Shown: positions 19,513 to 28,448, numbered from the stretch's first letter. The stretch is DNA of 64,000 nucleotides from Erythrobacter sp. SD-21 (GCF_000181515.1 NZ_ABCG01000008.1:84253-148252), one strand, 5' to 3'. Translations and numbers: made by a program. The notes: generated by a model from the sequence alone, not told the origin.

Positions 19513-19855
19513 TGAAATGGGAAGTCTGAAAAAACTGGACCGAGGCGCGGCCGGGGCGATGGATGTCTCTCACATCGCCGCTTCACGCTGGCTTGCGCGC
19601 TTCGATGGGCGCCATGTGGATGCTGCAATGCAAAAAGTCAATACACGGTTGTGCAGCGCACAAGCCGAGCGCTTGCCCGAATTGTCATTCGCAGCAGGCG
19701 AGAGAGTAACCGCTTGGAATTACTTGGCGATGCAGCGTCAGAAAAACTCGCTAATCAATGTTAAAATCTAACCCGCAATAGTATACTATGATGCTATCGT
19801 CGGTCACAATCTCTGGGCACCGGCGGCTGAGAGACAAGCTTGCGCTCCCCCGGTC

Positions 19856-20635
19856 ATGGAGGAGTGGGCGATTTTCCGAAATACATCCGAAGGGCGCGAA
19901 GCGCTGCAATTCTACCTGCGTAAGGTGGACAGGCGCGGGGCTCTGTCGGAGGAAGCGCGCGAGGCGTTCCTGTCGCTCGACGTGAAACTGCAGGATTACG
20001 AAATGTACCGCCAGATCGTCAGCGAAGGCGAATTGACCAACCATTGCGCATTGATCGTTTCCGGCTGCGCGAGCCGTTTCAAAACGCTGGCCAATGGCGA
20101 ACGGCAGATCAATTCGTTCCACTTCCGCGGCGACATGGTCGATCTGCAATCGGCGCTGATGCTGAAATCCGATCACAGCATACGCACGCACAGCCCGTGC
20201 CGGGTGGCCCGGATCGAGTGCCGCGCGGTTTTGCAACTGGCGCAGCAATTTCCCGAATGGGCGCGTGTCCTCTGGTTCGACACGCTGGTCGACGCGGCGA
20301 TCTTCCGCGAATGGACGCTCAATGTCGGGCGCAGGTCGGCAGTCAGCCGGGTGGCGCATCTGCTGCTGGAAATCGCGCACCGGCTGCAGGATATCGGCGA
20401 GAGCGACGGGTATGAATTCCAGATGCCGGTAACGCAAACCGATCTCGCCGACGCCGCCGGGCTGAGCGCGGTGCACACCAACCGCTCGCTGCAGACGCTG
20501 CGCCAGCGCGGGCTGGTTCGCAGCTTCGGCCGCACGATGATCGTCCTGGACATGCCCGCGATGTGCGCGGAAGCGGGGTTCGACAGAAACTATCTCTACC
20601 CCGCCGGGCCTCGCGGTCTGCCCGCTGCGGTCTGA
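19856..20635 (+). CDS. Crp/Fnr family transcriptional regulator
   Basis: 259 residues. An N-terminal cyclic-nucleotide-binding-like beta domain (YEMYRQIVSEGE, then GDMVDLQSALM) is followed by a long helix and a C-terminal winged helix-turn-helix (VTQTDLADAAGLSAVHTNRSLQTLRQRGLV, about residues 192-221). There is no N-terminal cysteine cluster, so it is not an oxygen-sensing Fnr with an iron-sulfur centre; the cAMP-contact arginine pattern is also not evident. The ligand is unknown. ATG at 19856 is used. The gene stands alone, with an AT-rich region and a TATACT box about 70 bases upstream. Confidence 0.88.
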   Translation: MEEWAIFRNTSEGREALQFYLRKVDRRGALSEEAREAFLSLDVKLQDYEMYRQIVSEGELTNHCALIVSGCASRFKTLANGERQINSFHFRGDMVDLQSALMLKSDHSIRTHSPCRVARIECRAVLQLAQQFPEWARVLWFDTLVDAAIFREWTLNVGRRSAVSRVAHLLLEIAHRLQDIGESDGYEFQMPVTQTDLADAAGLSAVHTNRSLQTLRQRGLVRSFGRTMIVLDMPAMCAEAGFDRNYLYPAGPRGLPAAV

Positions 20636-20666
20636 CCGGCGCAATTGTCTGCCCCGCCGGGCCGCT

Positions 20667-21077
20667 CTACGGTACCTGTGCGCCTTGGAGCTCCATCGCC
20701 GGAGATACTGCCCCGACGACAACCCAGATCCGGCTGTCAGGCGAATAGCGAAGGCTGGCAAAGCTATTTCCGTCGCGCGTGATCCGGCAGAGACCGTTCA
20801 GCCGTTGCCGTTCGATGTAGTAGAACAGCGGCGCGGCATCGTCGCCATAACAATGCCGAACATCCGCCGAGCCCTTACCGTCTGGCTCGTAGATCAATTC
20901 GAAATGATGCTTGCCAAGGTAATTCACGATCCACCTCGCGACTTGAATGTCGAGGTTAAGATGAAGTGAACCGATTCGGCCTTCACATTGGTTAAAGCGC
21001 CGGAAATATTGCGGATTTTCTAGACACCCTCCCCAGTTCAGTCTCGCCACATGAAGCGATGCAGTGCTGGCAGCCAA
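20667..21077 (-). CDS. Hypothetical protein, low-GC orphan ORF
   Basis: This ORF fills the 450-base gap between the Crp/Fnr gene and pgi. The product (up to 136 residues from a TTG) has a plausible globular pattern: IQVARWIVNYLGKHHFELIYE, LFYYIERQRLNGLCRITRDG and RIWVVVGAVSP. Local GC falls to about 48 percent at 20881-20940, clearly below its neighbours, which suggests recent arrival or relaxed selection. No start codon has a convincing ribosome binding site. I do not recognise it; it could also be a decayed gene. Confidence 0.38.
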   Translation of the reverse strand: MAASTASLHVARLNWGGCLENPQYFRRFNQCEGRIGSLHLNLDIQVARWIVNYLGKHHFELIYEPDGKGSADVRHCYGDDAAPLFYYIERQRLNGLCRITRDGNSFASLRYSPDSRIWVVVGAVSPAMELQGAQVP

Positions 21078-21089
21078 ATTTCCGCGGCG

Positions 21090-22667
21090 TCAAAGTCCGG
21101 CTTGCTCGAGAAGCCTCCGCGTGCTGGCGTCGAAATCGGCCTCGCCGTTTTCGATTGCCTTCGCCATCTGCTTGCCCAGCTCGACGCCGAACTGGTCGAA
21201 GGGGTTGATCCCCATCAGCACGGCGCCCGCAAAGGTGCGGTGTTCGTGGAAGGCGATCAGAGCGCCTAGCGTGGCGGCATCGAGATCGTCGCACAGGATC
21301 GTAGCCGAGGGACGGTCGCCCGGATAATTGCGCGCCGGGTCCTCGCCCTTCTTGCCCGCCATCAGCGCCGCTCCTTGCGCGAAGCAGTTCATCAGCAGGA
21401 TGCGGTGATGCGCCGGATCCAGTGCGTCGCCCGGGGCGATGCTGGCGATGAAATCGACCGGGATCAAATGCGTGCCCTGATGGAGCAGCTGGAACACCGC
21501 GTGCTGCGCGTCGGTGCCCACCCCGCCCCAGGTGATCGGCGCGGTGGGGCCGTCGACCGGCTGCATATCGGCGGTCACGCGCTTGCCGTTGCTCTCCATC
21601 TCTAGCTGCTGGAGATAGTCAGGGAACAGCCCCAACCGCTCGTCATAGGCAAAAACGGCGCGCGTCTGGCAGCCGCGCACGCGGGTGTAATAGAGGTCGG
21701 CGAAGGCTGCGCGTAGGACGAGGTTGTCCTCCAGCGGCGTGTCGCGGAAATGCGCGTCGACTTCGGCCGCCCCGGCCAGCATTTCGCGAAATTCGTCCAT
21801 GCCCACCGCCATGGCGATTGGGAACCCGATGCTCGACCAGACGGAATAGCGCCCGCCGACGCTTTCCTGAAACGGGAGGACGCGCGTCTCGTCGACGCCC
21901 CATTCCACCGCGGCTTCGGGGTTGGCGGTCAGGGCCACCACGCGGCCGCCCGGATCGGACACGCCGTTCTCGCCCAGCCATTTCAGCGCGCTGGCGGCGT
22001 TGGTCATGGTCTCGATGGTGGTGAAGGTCTTGCTGGCCACCGCGATCAGCGTCTTGGCCGGATCGCACTTCGCAAAGGCCGTCTCCAGCGCCACGCCGTC
22101 GATGTTGGAGACGACATGGACATCGCAGCGGGCGAATTCGCGGGCAAGCGCGTCGACGCCCAGAGCCGGGCCGAGCGCGCTGCCGCCGATACCGATGTGG
22201 ATGAGGTGCTCGATCTCGCCAAGCGCGCCCTCGTGGATCGCCTCGACCAGCATGCCCATGCGGTCGATCAGCGCGGCGGCTTCTTCCACCTTCGCCTCGT
22301 CGCCCACACCACGCAGGGTAGCGTGGTCGGCGGCGCGGCCTTCGGTCGGGTTGACGATCTCCCCTCCGAAGAGCTTGGCGCGCATTCCGGCGAAATCCAT
22401 CGCCTCGGCCAGCTCGGCGAACTTGCCCAGCACGGCCCAGTCGAGATGGGTTTTCGACCAGTCGAACAGTATTCCGCCAGGCGCCATGGGATCGCCCTTG
22501 GCCTCGCCCGCCAGTTCGATCCGGCCCGAAAGCATTGCCACGCGGTCCTTGCCGCCCGGCTCGTCCGCCCCCTCACCTCCGTCACGGCTTGCGCTGAACA
22601 GTTCGAGCAGCGTGGGCTTTGGCAGCGCGGCCAGTTCGCTCCAGATATCGGCGGCAGATTTGGTCAT
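21090..22667 (-). CDS. pgi: Glucose-6-phosphate isomerase
   Basis: Pgi interconverts glucose-6-phosphate and fructose-6-phosphate. The 525-residue product has the substrate-binding IHIGIGGSALGPALGVDAL, VASKTFTTIETMTNA (phosphate-binding SKTFTT), the SVWSSIGFP region, and a C-terminal part with the catalytic-lysine area INPFDQFGVELGKQMA. ATG at 22667 is preferred to a TTG nine bases upstream because AAAGGA lies 13 bases before it. The gene stands divergent from lepB, with about 50 bases between the starts. Confidence 0.96.
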   Translation of the reverse strand: MTKSAADIWSELAALPKPTLLELFSASRDGGEGADEPGGKDRVAMLSGRIELAGEAKGDPMAPGGILFDWSKTHLDWAVLGKFAELAEAMDFAGMRAKLFGGEIVNPTEGRAADHATLRGVGDEAKVEEAAALIDRMGMLVEAIHEGALGEIEHLIHIGIGGSALGPALGVDALAREFARCDVHVVSNIDGVALETAFAKCDPAKTLIAVASKTFTTIETMTNAASALKWLGENGVSDPGGRVVALTANPEAAVEWGVDETRVLPFQESVGGRYSVWSSIGFPIAMAVGMDEFREMLAGAAEVDAHFRDTPLEDNLVLRAAFADLYYTRVRGCQTRAVFAYDERLGLFPDYLQQLEMESNGKRVTADMQPVDGPTAPITWGGVGTDAQHAVFQLLHQGTHLIPVDFIASIAPGDALDPAHHRILLMNCFAQGAALMAGKKGEDPARNYPGDRPSATILCDDLDAATLGALIAFHEHRTFAGAVLMGINPFDQFGVELGKQMAKAIENGEADFDASTRRLLEQAGL

Positions 22668-22720
22668 GGCGGGCAAAAATCCTTTGAAGGGCGGTTGCCT
22701 CGCGACTAGGGCTTTCGGCG

Positions 22721-23572
22721 ATGAATGAGAACCCCCGCCTTGTGCAACCGGATGCCGACGCCGATCCGGACGCCGTGACCGCAGTCGACACGAGTGCCGA
22801 AGAGCAGGAAAGCTGGGGCGATTTCGCCAAGTTCGTGCTCAAGCTGGTGCTGGTCGTCGTGATCTTTCGCAGCTTCATCTTCTCGCCCTTCACGATCCCG
22901 AGCGAGAGCATGCTTCCGGGACTCAGGAACGGCGATTACCTCGTCGCGGCGAAGTGGCCCTATGGCTATTCGCGCCTGTCGCTACCCTTCGAAGCGCCGC
23001 TGATCCCGGGCCGCATCTTCGCCGACATGCCCGAGCGCGGCGACGTGGTGATCTTCAAGCACCCGGTCGACGGCACCGATTACGTCAAGCGCGCCATCGG
23101 CCTGCCGGGCGACACCGTGACCTTGCGTGGCGGCACCATCTTTCTCAATGGCGAACCGCTTAAACAGCGCCGCGGCGAGTATGTCGACATCCCGATGAGC
23201 GTGAATACCGGCTGCCGCGCCGACGGCGGCATCGTCGTGGGCGAGAGCACCTGTCGCTACCGCCAGATCACCGAAACGATGCCCTCGGGGAAAAGCTACG
23301 CGACGATCGACTTCGGACCGCGGCCGAAAGACGATTTCGGCCCCATCGTAGTGCCGCAGGGCAAGATCTTCGTCATGGGCGACAACCGCGACAACTCGCT
23401 CGACAGCCGCTTCCCTCCGGTCGCGGGCGGCGGCGTCGGGCTGGTCGATACCGATTTTCTCGTCGCGCGCGCGAGCATGGTGCTGTGGTCGACCGACGGC
23501 AGTGCCGAATGGCTGCTGCCCTGGACGTGGTTCACGGCTGCGCGATGGGACCGGATCGGAAGCGACATATGA
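22721..23572 (+). CDS. lepB: Signal peptidase I
   Basis: Cleaves signal peptides at the outer face of the inner membrane. 283 residues: an acidic cytoplasmic N-terminus, one transmembrane helix (about residues 36-53, VLKLVLVVVIFRSFIF), then the catalytic SESMLPGL with the nucleophile Ser about 63, and the general-base Lys about 123 in DYVKRAIGLPGD. The family box GDNRDNSLDSR is also present. It ends on an ATGA overlap with rnc, so lepB-rnc-era form a tightly coupled operon. Confidence 0.97.
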   Translation: MNENPRLVQPDADADPDAVTAVDTSAEEQESWGDFAKFVLKLVLVVVIFRSFIFSPFTIPSESMLPGLRNGDYLVAAKWPYGYSRLSLPFEAPLIPGRIFADMPERGDVVIFKHPVDGTDYVKRAIGLPGDTVTLRGGTIFLNGEPLKQRRGEYVDIPMSVNTGCRADGGIVVGESTCRYRQITETMPSGKSYATIDFGPRPKDDFGPIVVPQGKIFVMGDNRDNSLDSRFPPVAGGGVGLVDTDFLVARASMVLWSTDGSAEWLLPWTWFTAARWDRIGSDI

Positions 23573-24240
23573 GCGCGCTCGAACCCGACACTCGCGAGTG
23601 GCTCGAAAAAACGGGTTTCACCGTCAACAATGAGGCGCTTTGGCAGGCCGCGCTGACCCATGGCAGCATGGGCGAGAAGGACGACTACGAACGGCTCGAA
23701 TTTCTCGGCGACCGGGTGCTCGGCCTGTCTATCGCCCACTGGCTTTACGAACAGAGCGACGCGCCTGAAGGCAAGCTTGCCCAGCGTCTCAACGCCATCG
23801 TAAGCCGCGAGATGTGCGCCATCGTGGCGCGCGGGATCGAGTTGTCGGAGCATATGCGCATATCCAAGCAGGCGCGCGCCGATGGCGGCAAGGACAGCGA
23901 CAATATCCTCGGCGACGTGATGGAAGCGCTTCTGGGCGCGCAGTTCCTCGACAATGGCTTCAAGAAGTCGCGTGAGCTGGTGCACGTGCTCTGGCGCCCC
24001 GCGCTGGAAAGTGGAGCGGGCGAAAGCAAGCACCCCAAGAGCGCGCTGCAGGAATGGGCCGCTGGCAACCGCCGCAAACCGCCCGAATACGAGGTGGTGG
24101 AGCGGTCAGGACCGGATCACGCGGCCCAGTTCACCGTCAAGGTCAGCGTACACAAGGTCGGGGAGGCTACCGCCACCGCCGGCAGCAAGGGCGAGGCCGA
24201 AAGGGCCGCCGCCAAGAAATTCATGGAGAAGTTCGGATGA
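23569..24240 (+). CDS. rnc: Ribonuclease III
   Basis: Cuts double-stranded RNA, including rRNA precursors. The 223-residue product has the catalytic signature ERLEFLGDRVLGL (about residues 41-53), the second acidic cluster GDVMEALLGAQFLD, and a C-terminal dsRNA-binding domain (HPKSALQEWAA... GSKGEAERAAAKKFM). ATG at 23569 overlaps the lepB stop; the longer open frame from 23485 lies inside lepB. Its own TGA overlaps the era ATG, so all three genes are coupled. Confidence 0.97.
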   Translation: MSALEPDTREWLEKTGFTVNNEALWQAALTHGSMGEKDDYERLEFLGDRVLGLSIAHWLYEQSDAPEGKLAQRLNAIVSREMCAIVARGIELSEHMRISKQARADGGKDSDNILGDVMEALLGAQFLDNGFKKSRELVHVLWRPALESGAGESKHPKSALQEWAAGNRRKPPEYEVVERSGPDHAAQFTVKVSVHKVGEATATAGSKGEAERAAAKKFMEKFG

Positions 24241-25169
24241 CCCTTCGACAGGCTCAGGACGGGTCGGAAACGCGGTGCGGCCTCGTTGCCGTCATCGGCG
24301 CTCCCAATGCGGGCAAATCGACGCTGGTAAACCAGCTCGTCGGCCAGAAGGTCGCGATCACCAGCGCCAAGGCGCAAACGACGCGCGCGCGGATGCTCGG
24401 CATTGCGCTGCACAAGAGTGAAGAGGCGGATACGCAGATGGTCCTCATCGATACGCCGGGTATCTTCTCGCCCAAGCGCAAGCTCGATCGCGCCATGGTG
24501 AGCGCAGCATGGGACGGGACGGAAAGCGCCGATGCCGTGCTGCTGATGGTCGACCCGATCAAGCAGCGCCGCCACGAACTGGAACCGCTGGTCGAGGCGC
24601 TTGCGAAGCGCCCCGAACGCAAGATCCTCGTGCTCAACAAGGTCGACGCGGCGAAGAAGGAACCGCTGCTCGCGCTGGCGCAGGAGCTGGCCGAAAAGGT
24701 CGAATTCGCCGAAGTTTATTTCGTCTCCGCGCTGACCAGCGACGGCGTACCCGAACTCAAGGAATCGCTCGCGGCGATGATGCCCGAAGGCCCGTGGATG
24801 TATCCCGAGGATCAGGTCTCCGACGCCAGCGAACGCCTGCTCGCCACCGAAATCACCCGTGAACAGCTCTACAAGCAGCTGCACGAAGAACTGCCCTACG
24901 ACAGCGCGGTACGGCCCGAAAAATACATCCAGCGCCCCGATGGCAGCGTGGAAATCCACCAGCAAATCGTCGTCATGCGCGACAACCAGCGCGCAATCGT
25001 CCTCGGCAAGGGTGGCAGCCGGATCAAGGAAATCGGCACCGCCGCGCGCGAGGAACTGAGCGAACTGCTGGGCCAGAAGGTCCACCTCTTCCTCCACGTC
25101 AAGACCGACGAACGGTGGAGCGAGGACAAGGAAATGTTCGAGGAAATGGGGCTCGAGTGGAAGGGGTAA
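24237..25169 (+). CDS. era: GTPase Era
   Basis: Era binds 16S rRNA and assists 30S assembly. 310 residues: P-loop GAPNAGKST (about residue 21), effector region TTRARMLG, DTPGIFSPKRKLDRAM, NKVD, then a KH domain with VLGKGGSRIKEIG near residue 260. ATG at 24237 overlaps the rnc stop. Residues 3-7 (LRQAQ) are encoded by the 16-bp dispersed repeat, so the true ancestral N-terminus began at about residue 12 (RCGLVAVIG). Confidence 0.97.
   Translation: MTLRQAQDGSETRCGLVAVIGAPNAGKSTLVNQLVGQKVAITSAKAQTTRARMLGIALHKSEEADTQMVLIDTPGIFSPKRKLDRAMVSAAWDGTESADAVLLMVDPIKQRRHELEPLVEALAKRPERKILVLNKVDAAKKEPLLALAQELAEKVEFAEVYFVSALTSDGVPELKESLAAMMPEGPWMYPEDQVSDASERLLATEITREQLYKQLHEELPYDSAVRPEKYIQRPDGSVEIHQQIVVMRDNQRAIVLGKGGSRIKEIGTAAREELSELLGQKVHLFLHVKTDERWSEDKEMFEEMGLEWKG
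24243..24258 (+). repeat. Dispersed 16-bp repeat, copy 2 (CTTCGACAGGCTCAGG)
   Basis: Identical core to 734-749, again starting 3 bases after the upstream stop codon (rnc) and again read as LRQAQ at the start of the downstream protein (Era). The flanks TGAC before and CG after are shared with copy 1. Confidence 0.65.
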
Positions 25170-25595
25170 TTGGCCCCGACTTTCAACCCGAGTCAGAAAC
25201 GCTTGAATTCCGGGATCGGTGAATTCGCGAACTGGATCTTGAGACCGTCCGAAGTGGTTAAATTCTCCGGCGTCAAAAGCTTCGTATACTTCGCTCCAAT
25301 CCTGAGGCGTCTCGATGTGCGTTTCGTTGGGTTGAAGCTGGAGCATGAGTTCCAGCATCTCGCCCTCGACAACGTTGGCGATCCAATCCGCAGTTTCGTG
25401 ATCGAGCGCTCCTGACCGGTAGCGCCGCGCAAGAACAACCGCGACGGCATTGAAAGTCGCAATCGCGAAATCCTTGGATCGACGCAAGGGCTCTACCCGG
25501 CAAACGTCGACGCCCCCGTACGCTTCCAAGTCTTGCTGGACGCCACTCAGGTAAGCCTGCGCCGCATTTTTGACGTCGTCCGCGGAAGCGCTCAT
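25170..25595 (-). CDS. Hypothetical protein with undefined 3' end
   Basis: A protein-like frame starts ATG at 25595 (MSASADDVKNAAQAYLSG) and reads through LDHETADWIANVVEGEMLEL and QDWSEVYEAFDAGEFNHFG to about residue 140. No stop follows: the frame stays open antisense through all of era to 24117. The coordinates given end at the era stop for convenience. An adjacent frame stops at 25193, immediately after the last plausible residues, so a one-base indel (mutation or sequence error) could have removed the natural stop. GC is near 53 percent at 25261-25320, below the neighbours. I do not recognise the family. Confidence 0.55.
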
Positions 25596-25624
25596 CGATC
25601 CTCTTTGGAACTTCGTTTCGAACG

Positions 25625-25807
25625 TTACCGCTTCTTCGCGATCTTGATCTTGTTCTGCTTGGCGAAGCTCTTGGTCGATTCCTCGCTTCGGCCCAGCGCC
25701 TTTGCGATCTGCTTGAGGCCCTGGCCCTTGCCGGCGAGGGTGCGGAGTTGGCCCGCCTCCTCGCCCGTCCAGGGTTGCTGGTGCCGCTCGAAGCGCTCCT
25801 TGCCCAT
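25625..25807 (-). CDS. Small basic SANT/Myb-like protein coupled to topA
   Basis: A 60-residue protein, PWTGEEAGQLRTLAGKGQGL followed by KQIAKALGRSEESTKSFAKQ and a Lys-rich end. The pattern (Trp-Thr-x-Glu-Glu, then a short helix-turn-helix) resembles a single SANT/Myb-type or small HTH unit, so it may bind DNA. Its ATG shares one base with the topA stop (TGATG), which implies translational coupling. No function is known to me. Confidence 0.75.
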   Translation of the reverse strand: MGKERFERHQQPWTGEEAGQLRTLAGKGQGLKQIAKALGRSEESTKSFAKQNKIKIAKKR

Positions 25808-28368
25808 CAGCCGGCCTTCTTCTTGGCCACGGGCTTCTTCTTCGCCGCTGCCTTCTTGGCAGGAGCTTTCTTCTTGGCAGGAGCCTTGCGCTTCTTCTTC
25901 GCCGGGCCCTTTGCCGCGCGGGCATCGATCAGTTCGATCGCCTGCGCCTCGGTCACGTCCTCGGGCTTCATTTCCTTAGGGATCGTGGCGTTGGTGGTGC
26001 CGTCAGTGACATAGGGGCCGTAGCGGCCCGGCATGACCTTGATCTCGCCGCCGCTGGTCGGGTGCTCGCCCAGCGTCTTGATCGGTTCGGCCTTACCCCG
26101 TCCACCGCCCTTGCGGTTGGCAGCTTCGGCGAGGAGCGAGACCGCTGCATTCATGCCCGTCTCGAAGACATCGCGGGTGCTGGTCAGCTTGGCATATTTG
26201 CCGTCGTGGCGCAGGTACGGGCCGTAGCGGCCGATATTGGCCTCGATTTCCTTGCCCGTTTCCGGATGCGCACCGACGATGCGCGGCAGGCTGAGTAGCT
26301 TCAGCGCCCACTCGAGATCAAAATCGTCGAGGTCCTTGGGGATGCTCGCGCGTTTCGCGTCCTTGCCCTCGCCCAGCTGGATGTACGGACCGAAACGACC
26401 TGTCTTGCGCTCGACCGGGAGGCCCGTCTCCGGGTCCTTACCCATAACGCCATCATCCGCGCCGTCATCCCCGTCGCTGCCGGGCTTGGCGAATTGGCGA
26501 GTGAACTTGCACTCTGGATAATTGGCGCAGGCGACGAAGGCACCGTAGCGGCCGCCGCGCAGCGCGAGGCGTCCGCCTTCGCGCCCTTCCGTCTCGCACA
26601 GCGGGCAATGGCGCGGATCCTTGCCATCGGCGCGTTCGGGGAAGAGATAATCGGAGAGGAAATCGTCGAGTACCTCGGTGACTTCCGAGGGCTTCTTCTC
26701 CATGATCTCTTCGGTCTTGGGTTTGAAGTCCTTCCAGAACTCGGCGAGCAGCTTCTTCCACTCTTCGCGTCCGTCCGAAACCGTGTCGAGTTCATCCTCC
26801 ATCCCGGCGGTGAAATCGAAGGACACGTAGCGCTCGAAAAACCGCTCAAGAAACGCCGTGAGGAGACGCCCCGATTCCTCTGCAAAGAAACGGTTTTTCT
26901 CCATCCGGACATAGTTGCGATCGCGCAAGGTCTGGAGCGTCGAAGCATAGGTCGAGGGGCGACCGATGCCGAGTTCCTCAAGACGCTTCACAAGGCTCGC
27001 CTCGCTGAAACGCGGCGGCGGCTGGGTGAAATGCTGGTTCGCTTCGACCGCCTTCTTGAGCGGACTGTCGCCCTTGCTGACGTTTGGCAGCACGCCATCC
27101 TCGTCATTCTCCGAAGGCTCGTCGCGGCCTTCCTGGTAGACGGCGAAATAGCCGGGGAATTTGACCACCTGGCCGGTGGCGCGCAGCTCGTGCTTGCCCG
27201 TGCCATCGCGCAGCGTGATGGTCGTGCGTTCCAGATTGGCGGATGCCATCTGGCTTGCCATCGCGCGCTTGAAGATCAGGTCGTAGAGCTTGGCCTCGTC
27301 ACCCGAACCGGCGCGGTCCTTGCGGAAATCGGTCGGGCGAATTGCCTCGTGGGCTTCCTGCGCGTTCTTGGCCTTGGTGGAATAGAAGCGCGGCTTGTCG
27401 GGCAGGTAATAGGCGTCGTAGCGGTCGGCAATAGCCTTGCGGCAGGCGTCGATCGCGCTGCCGTCCATCTGCACGCCATCGGTACGCATATAGGTAATGT
27501 GCCCCGCCTCGTAGAGCGACTGGGCAAGACGCATCGTATGGCTGGCGGAAAAGCCCAGCTTGCGCGCGGCTTCCTGCTGCAGCGTCGAGGTGGTGAATGG
27601 CGGTGCGGGGCTCCGCTTCAAGGGCTTGGTCTCGATATCCTCGACCGTGAAGCGCGCATCCTCGACCGCCTTCTTGGCAGCCGTGGCGCTGCCTTTGTCG
27701 CCCAAGGTGAGCTTCTGCAACTTCTTGCCGTCGAACTTCACCAGCCGCGCGTCGAACTGCGTCCCGTCCTGCTCCAGCTTGGCGAGGACCGACCAGTACT
27801 CGTCCGCCTTGAAATGTTCGATCTCGATCTCGCGGTCGACGATCAATCGCAGCGCGACCGACTGCACGCGGCCCGCACTCTTCGCACCCGGCAGGCGGCG
27901 CCAGAGCACCGGTGAAAGCGTGAAGCCATAGAGATAATCGAGCGCGCGGCGGGCGAGATAGGCATCGATCAGATCCTGATCGAGCGCACGCGGAGCCTTC
28001 ATCGCATCGGTAACGGCCTGCTTGGTGATTGCGTTGAAGGTGACGCGGTCGACCTTCTCGGGCAGCGCCTTGCGCTTTCGCAGCAATTCACGAACGTGCC
28101 AGCTGATCGCTTCCCCTTCGCGGTCAGGGTCGGTCGCGAGAACGAGGCGGTCGGCCTTCTTGGCGTTGTCGCTGATTTCCTTGAAGCGGCTCTGCTTGTC
28201 GCGATAGAGCTCCCAGTCCATCGCGAAGTCCTCGTCCGGGCGCACGCTGCCATCTTTGGGCGGCAGGTCGCGGACATGGCCGTAGGAGGCGAGGACCTTG
28301 AAGTCCTTGCCGAGGTATTTTTCGATGGTTTTCGCCTTTGCCGGCGATTCTACGATGACCAGTTGCAT
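25807..28368 (-). CDS. topA: DNA topoisomerase I
   Basis: Relaxes negative supercoils. The 853-residue product begins MQLVIVESPAKAKTIEKYLG (Toprim), has the metal-binding LATDPDREGEAIS near residue 80 and the active-site Tyr about 293 in ITYMRTDG. A four-cysteine zinc element (CPLC...CANYPEC) follows near residue 600. Then come three repeats with the pattern GRxGPY (GRFGPYIQLG, GRYGPYLRHD, GRYGPYVTDG) and a Lys/Ala/Pro-rich basic tail that would bind DNA without much sequence specificity. A small HTH-like gene is coupled to its stop. Confidence 0.97.
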   Translation of the reverse strand: MQLVIVESPAKAKTIEKYLGKDFKVLASYGHVRDLPPKDGSVRPDEDFAMDWELYRDKQSRFKEISDNAKKADRLVLATDPDREGEAISWHVRELLRKRKALPEKVDRVTFNAITKQAVTDAMKAPRALDQDLIDAYLARRALDYLYGFTLSPVLWRRLPGAKSAGRVQSVALRLIVDREIEIEHFKADEYWSVLAKLEQDGTQFDARLVKFDGKKLQKLTLGDKGSATAAKKAVEDARFTVEDIETKPLKRSPAPPFTTSTLQQEAARKLGFSASHTMRLAQSLYEAGHITYMRTDGVQMDGSAIDACRKAIADRYDAYYLPDKPRFYSTKAKNAQEAHEAIRPTDFRKDRAGSGDEAKLYDLIFKRAMASQMASANLERTTITLRDGTGKHELRATGQVVKFPGYFAVYQEGRDEPSENDEDGVLPNVSKGDSPLKKAVEANQHFTQPPPRFSEASLVKRLEELGIGRPSTYASTLQTLRDRNYVRMEKNRFFAEESGRLLTAFLERFFERYVSFDFTAGMEDELDTVSDGREEWKKLLAEFWKDFKPKTEEIMEKKPSEVTEVLDDFLSDYLFPERADGKDPRHCPLCETEGREGGRLALRGGRYGAFVACANYPECKFTRQFAKPGSDGDDGADDGVMGKDPETGLPVERKTGRFGPYIQLGEGKDAKRASIPKDLDDFDLEWALKLLSLPRIVGAHPETGKEIEANIGRYGPYLRHDGKYAKLTSTRDVFETGMNAAVSLLAEAANRKGGGRGKAEPIKTLGEHPTSGGEIKVMPGRYGPYVTDGTTNATIPKEMKPEDVTEAQAIELIDARAAKGPAKKKRKAPAKKKAPAKKAAAKKKPVAKKKAG

Positions 28369-28400
28369 GAGGTGGAAAAACGTCCCTTACGTGTGCGTAT

Positions 28401-28410
28401 GCGTATACGC
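28401..28410. promoter_or_regulatory. Palindrome GCGTATACGC upstream of topA
   Basis: A 10-base perfect palindrome about 35 bases before the topA start, overlapping a TATACG that could be a -10 element on the minus strand. A matching -35 is not clear. It may be a promoter core or an operator. Confidence 0.3.
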
Positions 28411-28448
28411 GCGAAAATGGGGACCGCTCCCGAGACCCGTCAAGCGAC

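Noticed and set aside
19517..19771. 84-codon plus-strand ORF in the gap before the Crp/Fnr gene
   Set aside because: It overlaps the helicase leader, has no convincing ribosome binding site and its sequence shows no clear protein pattern.
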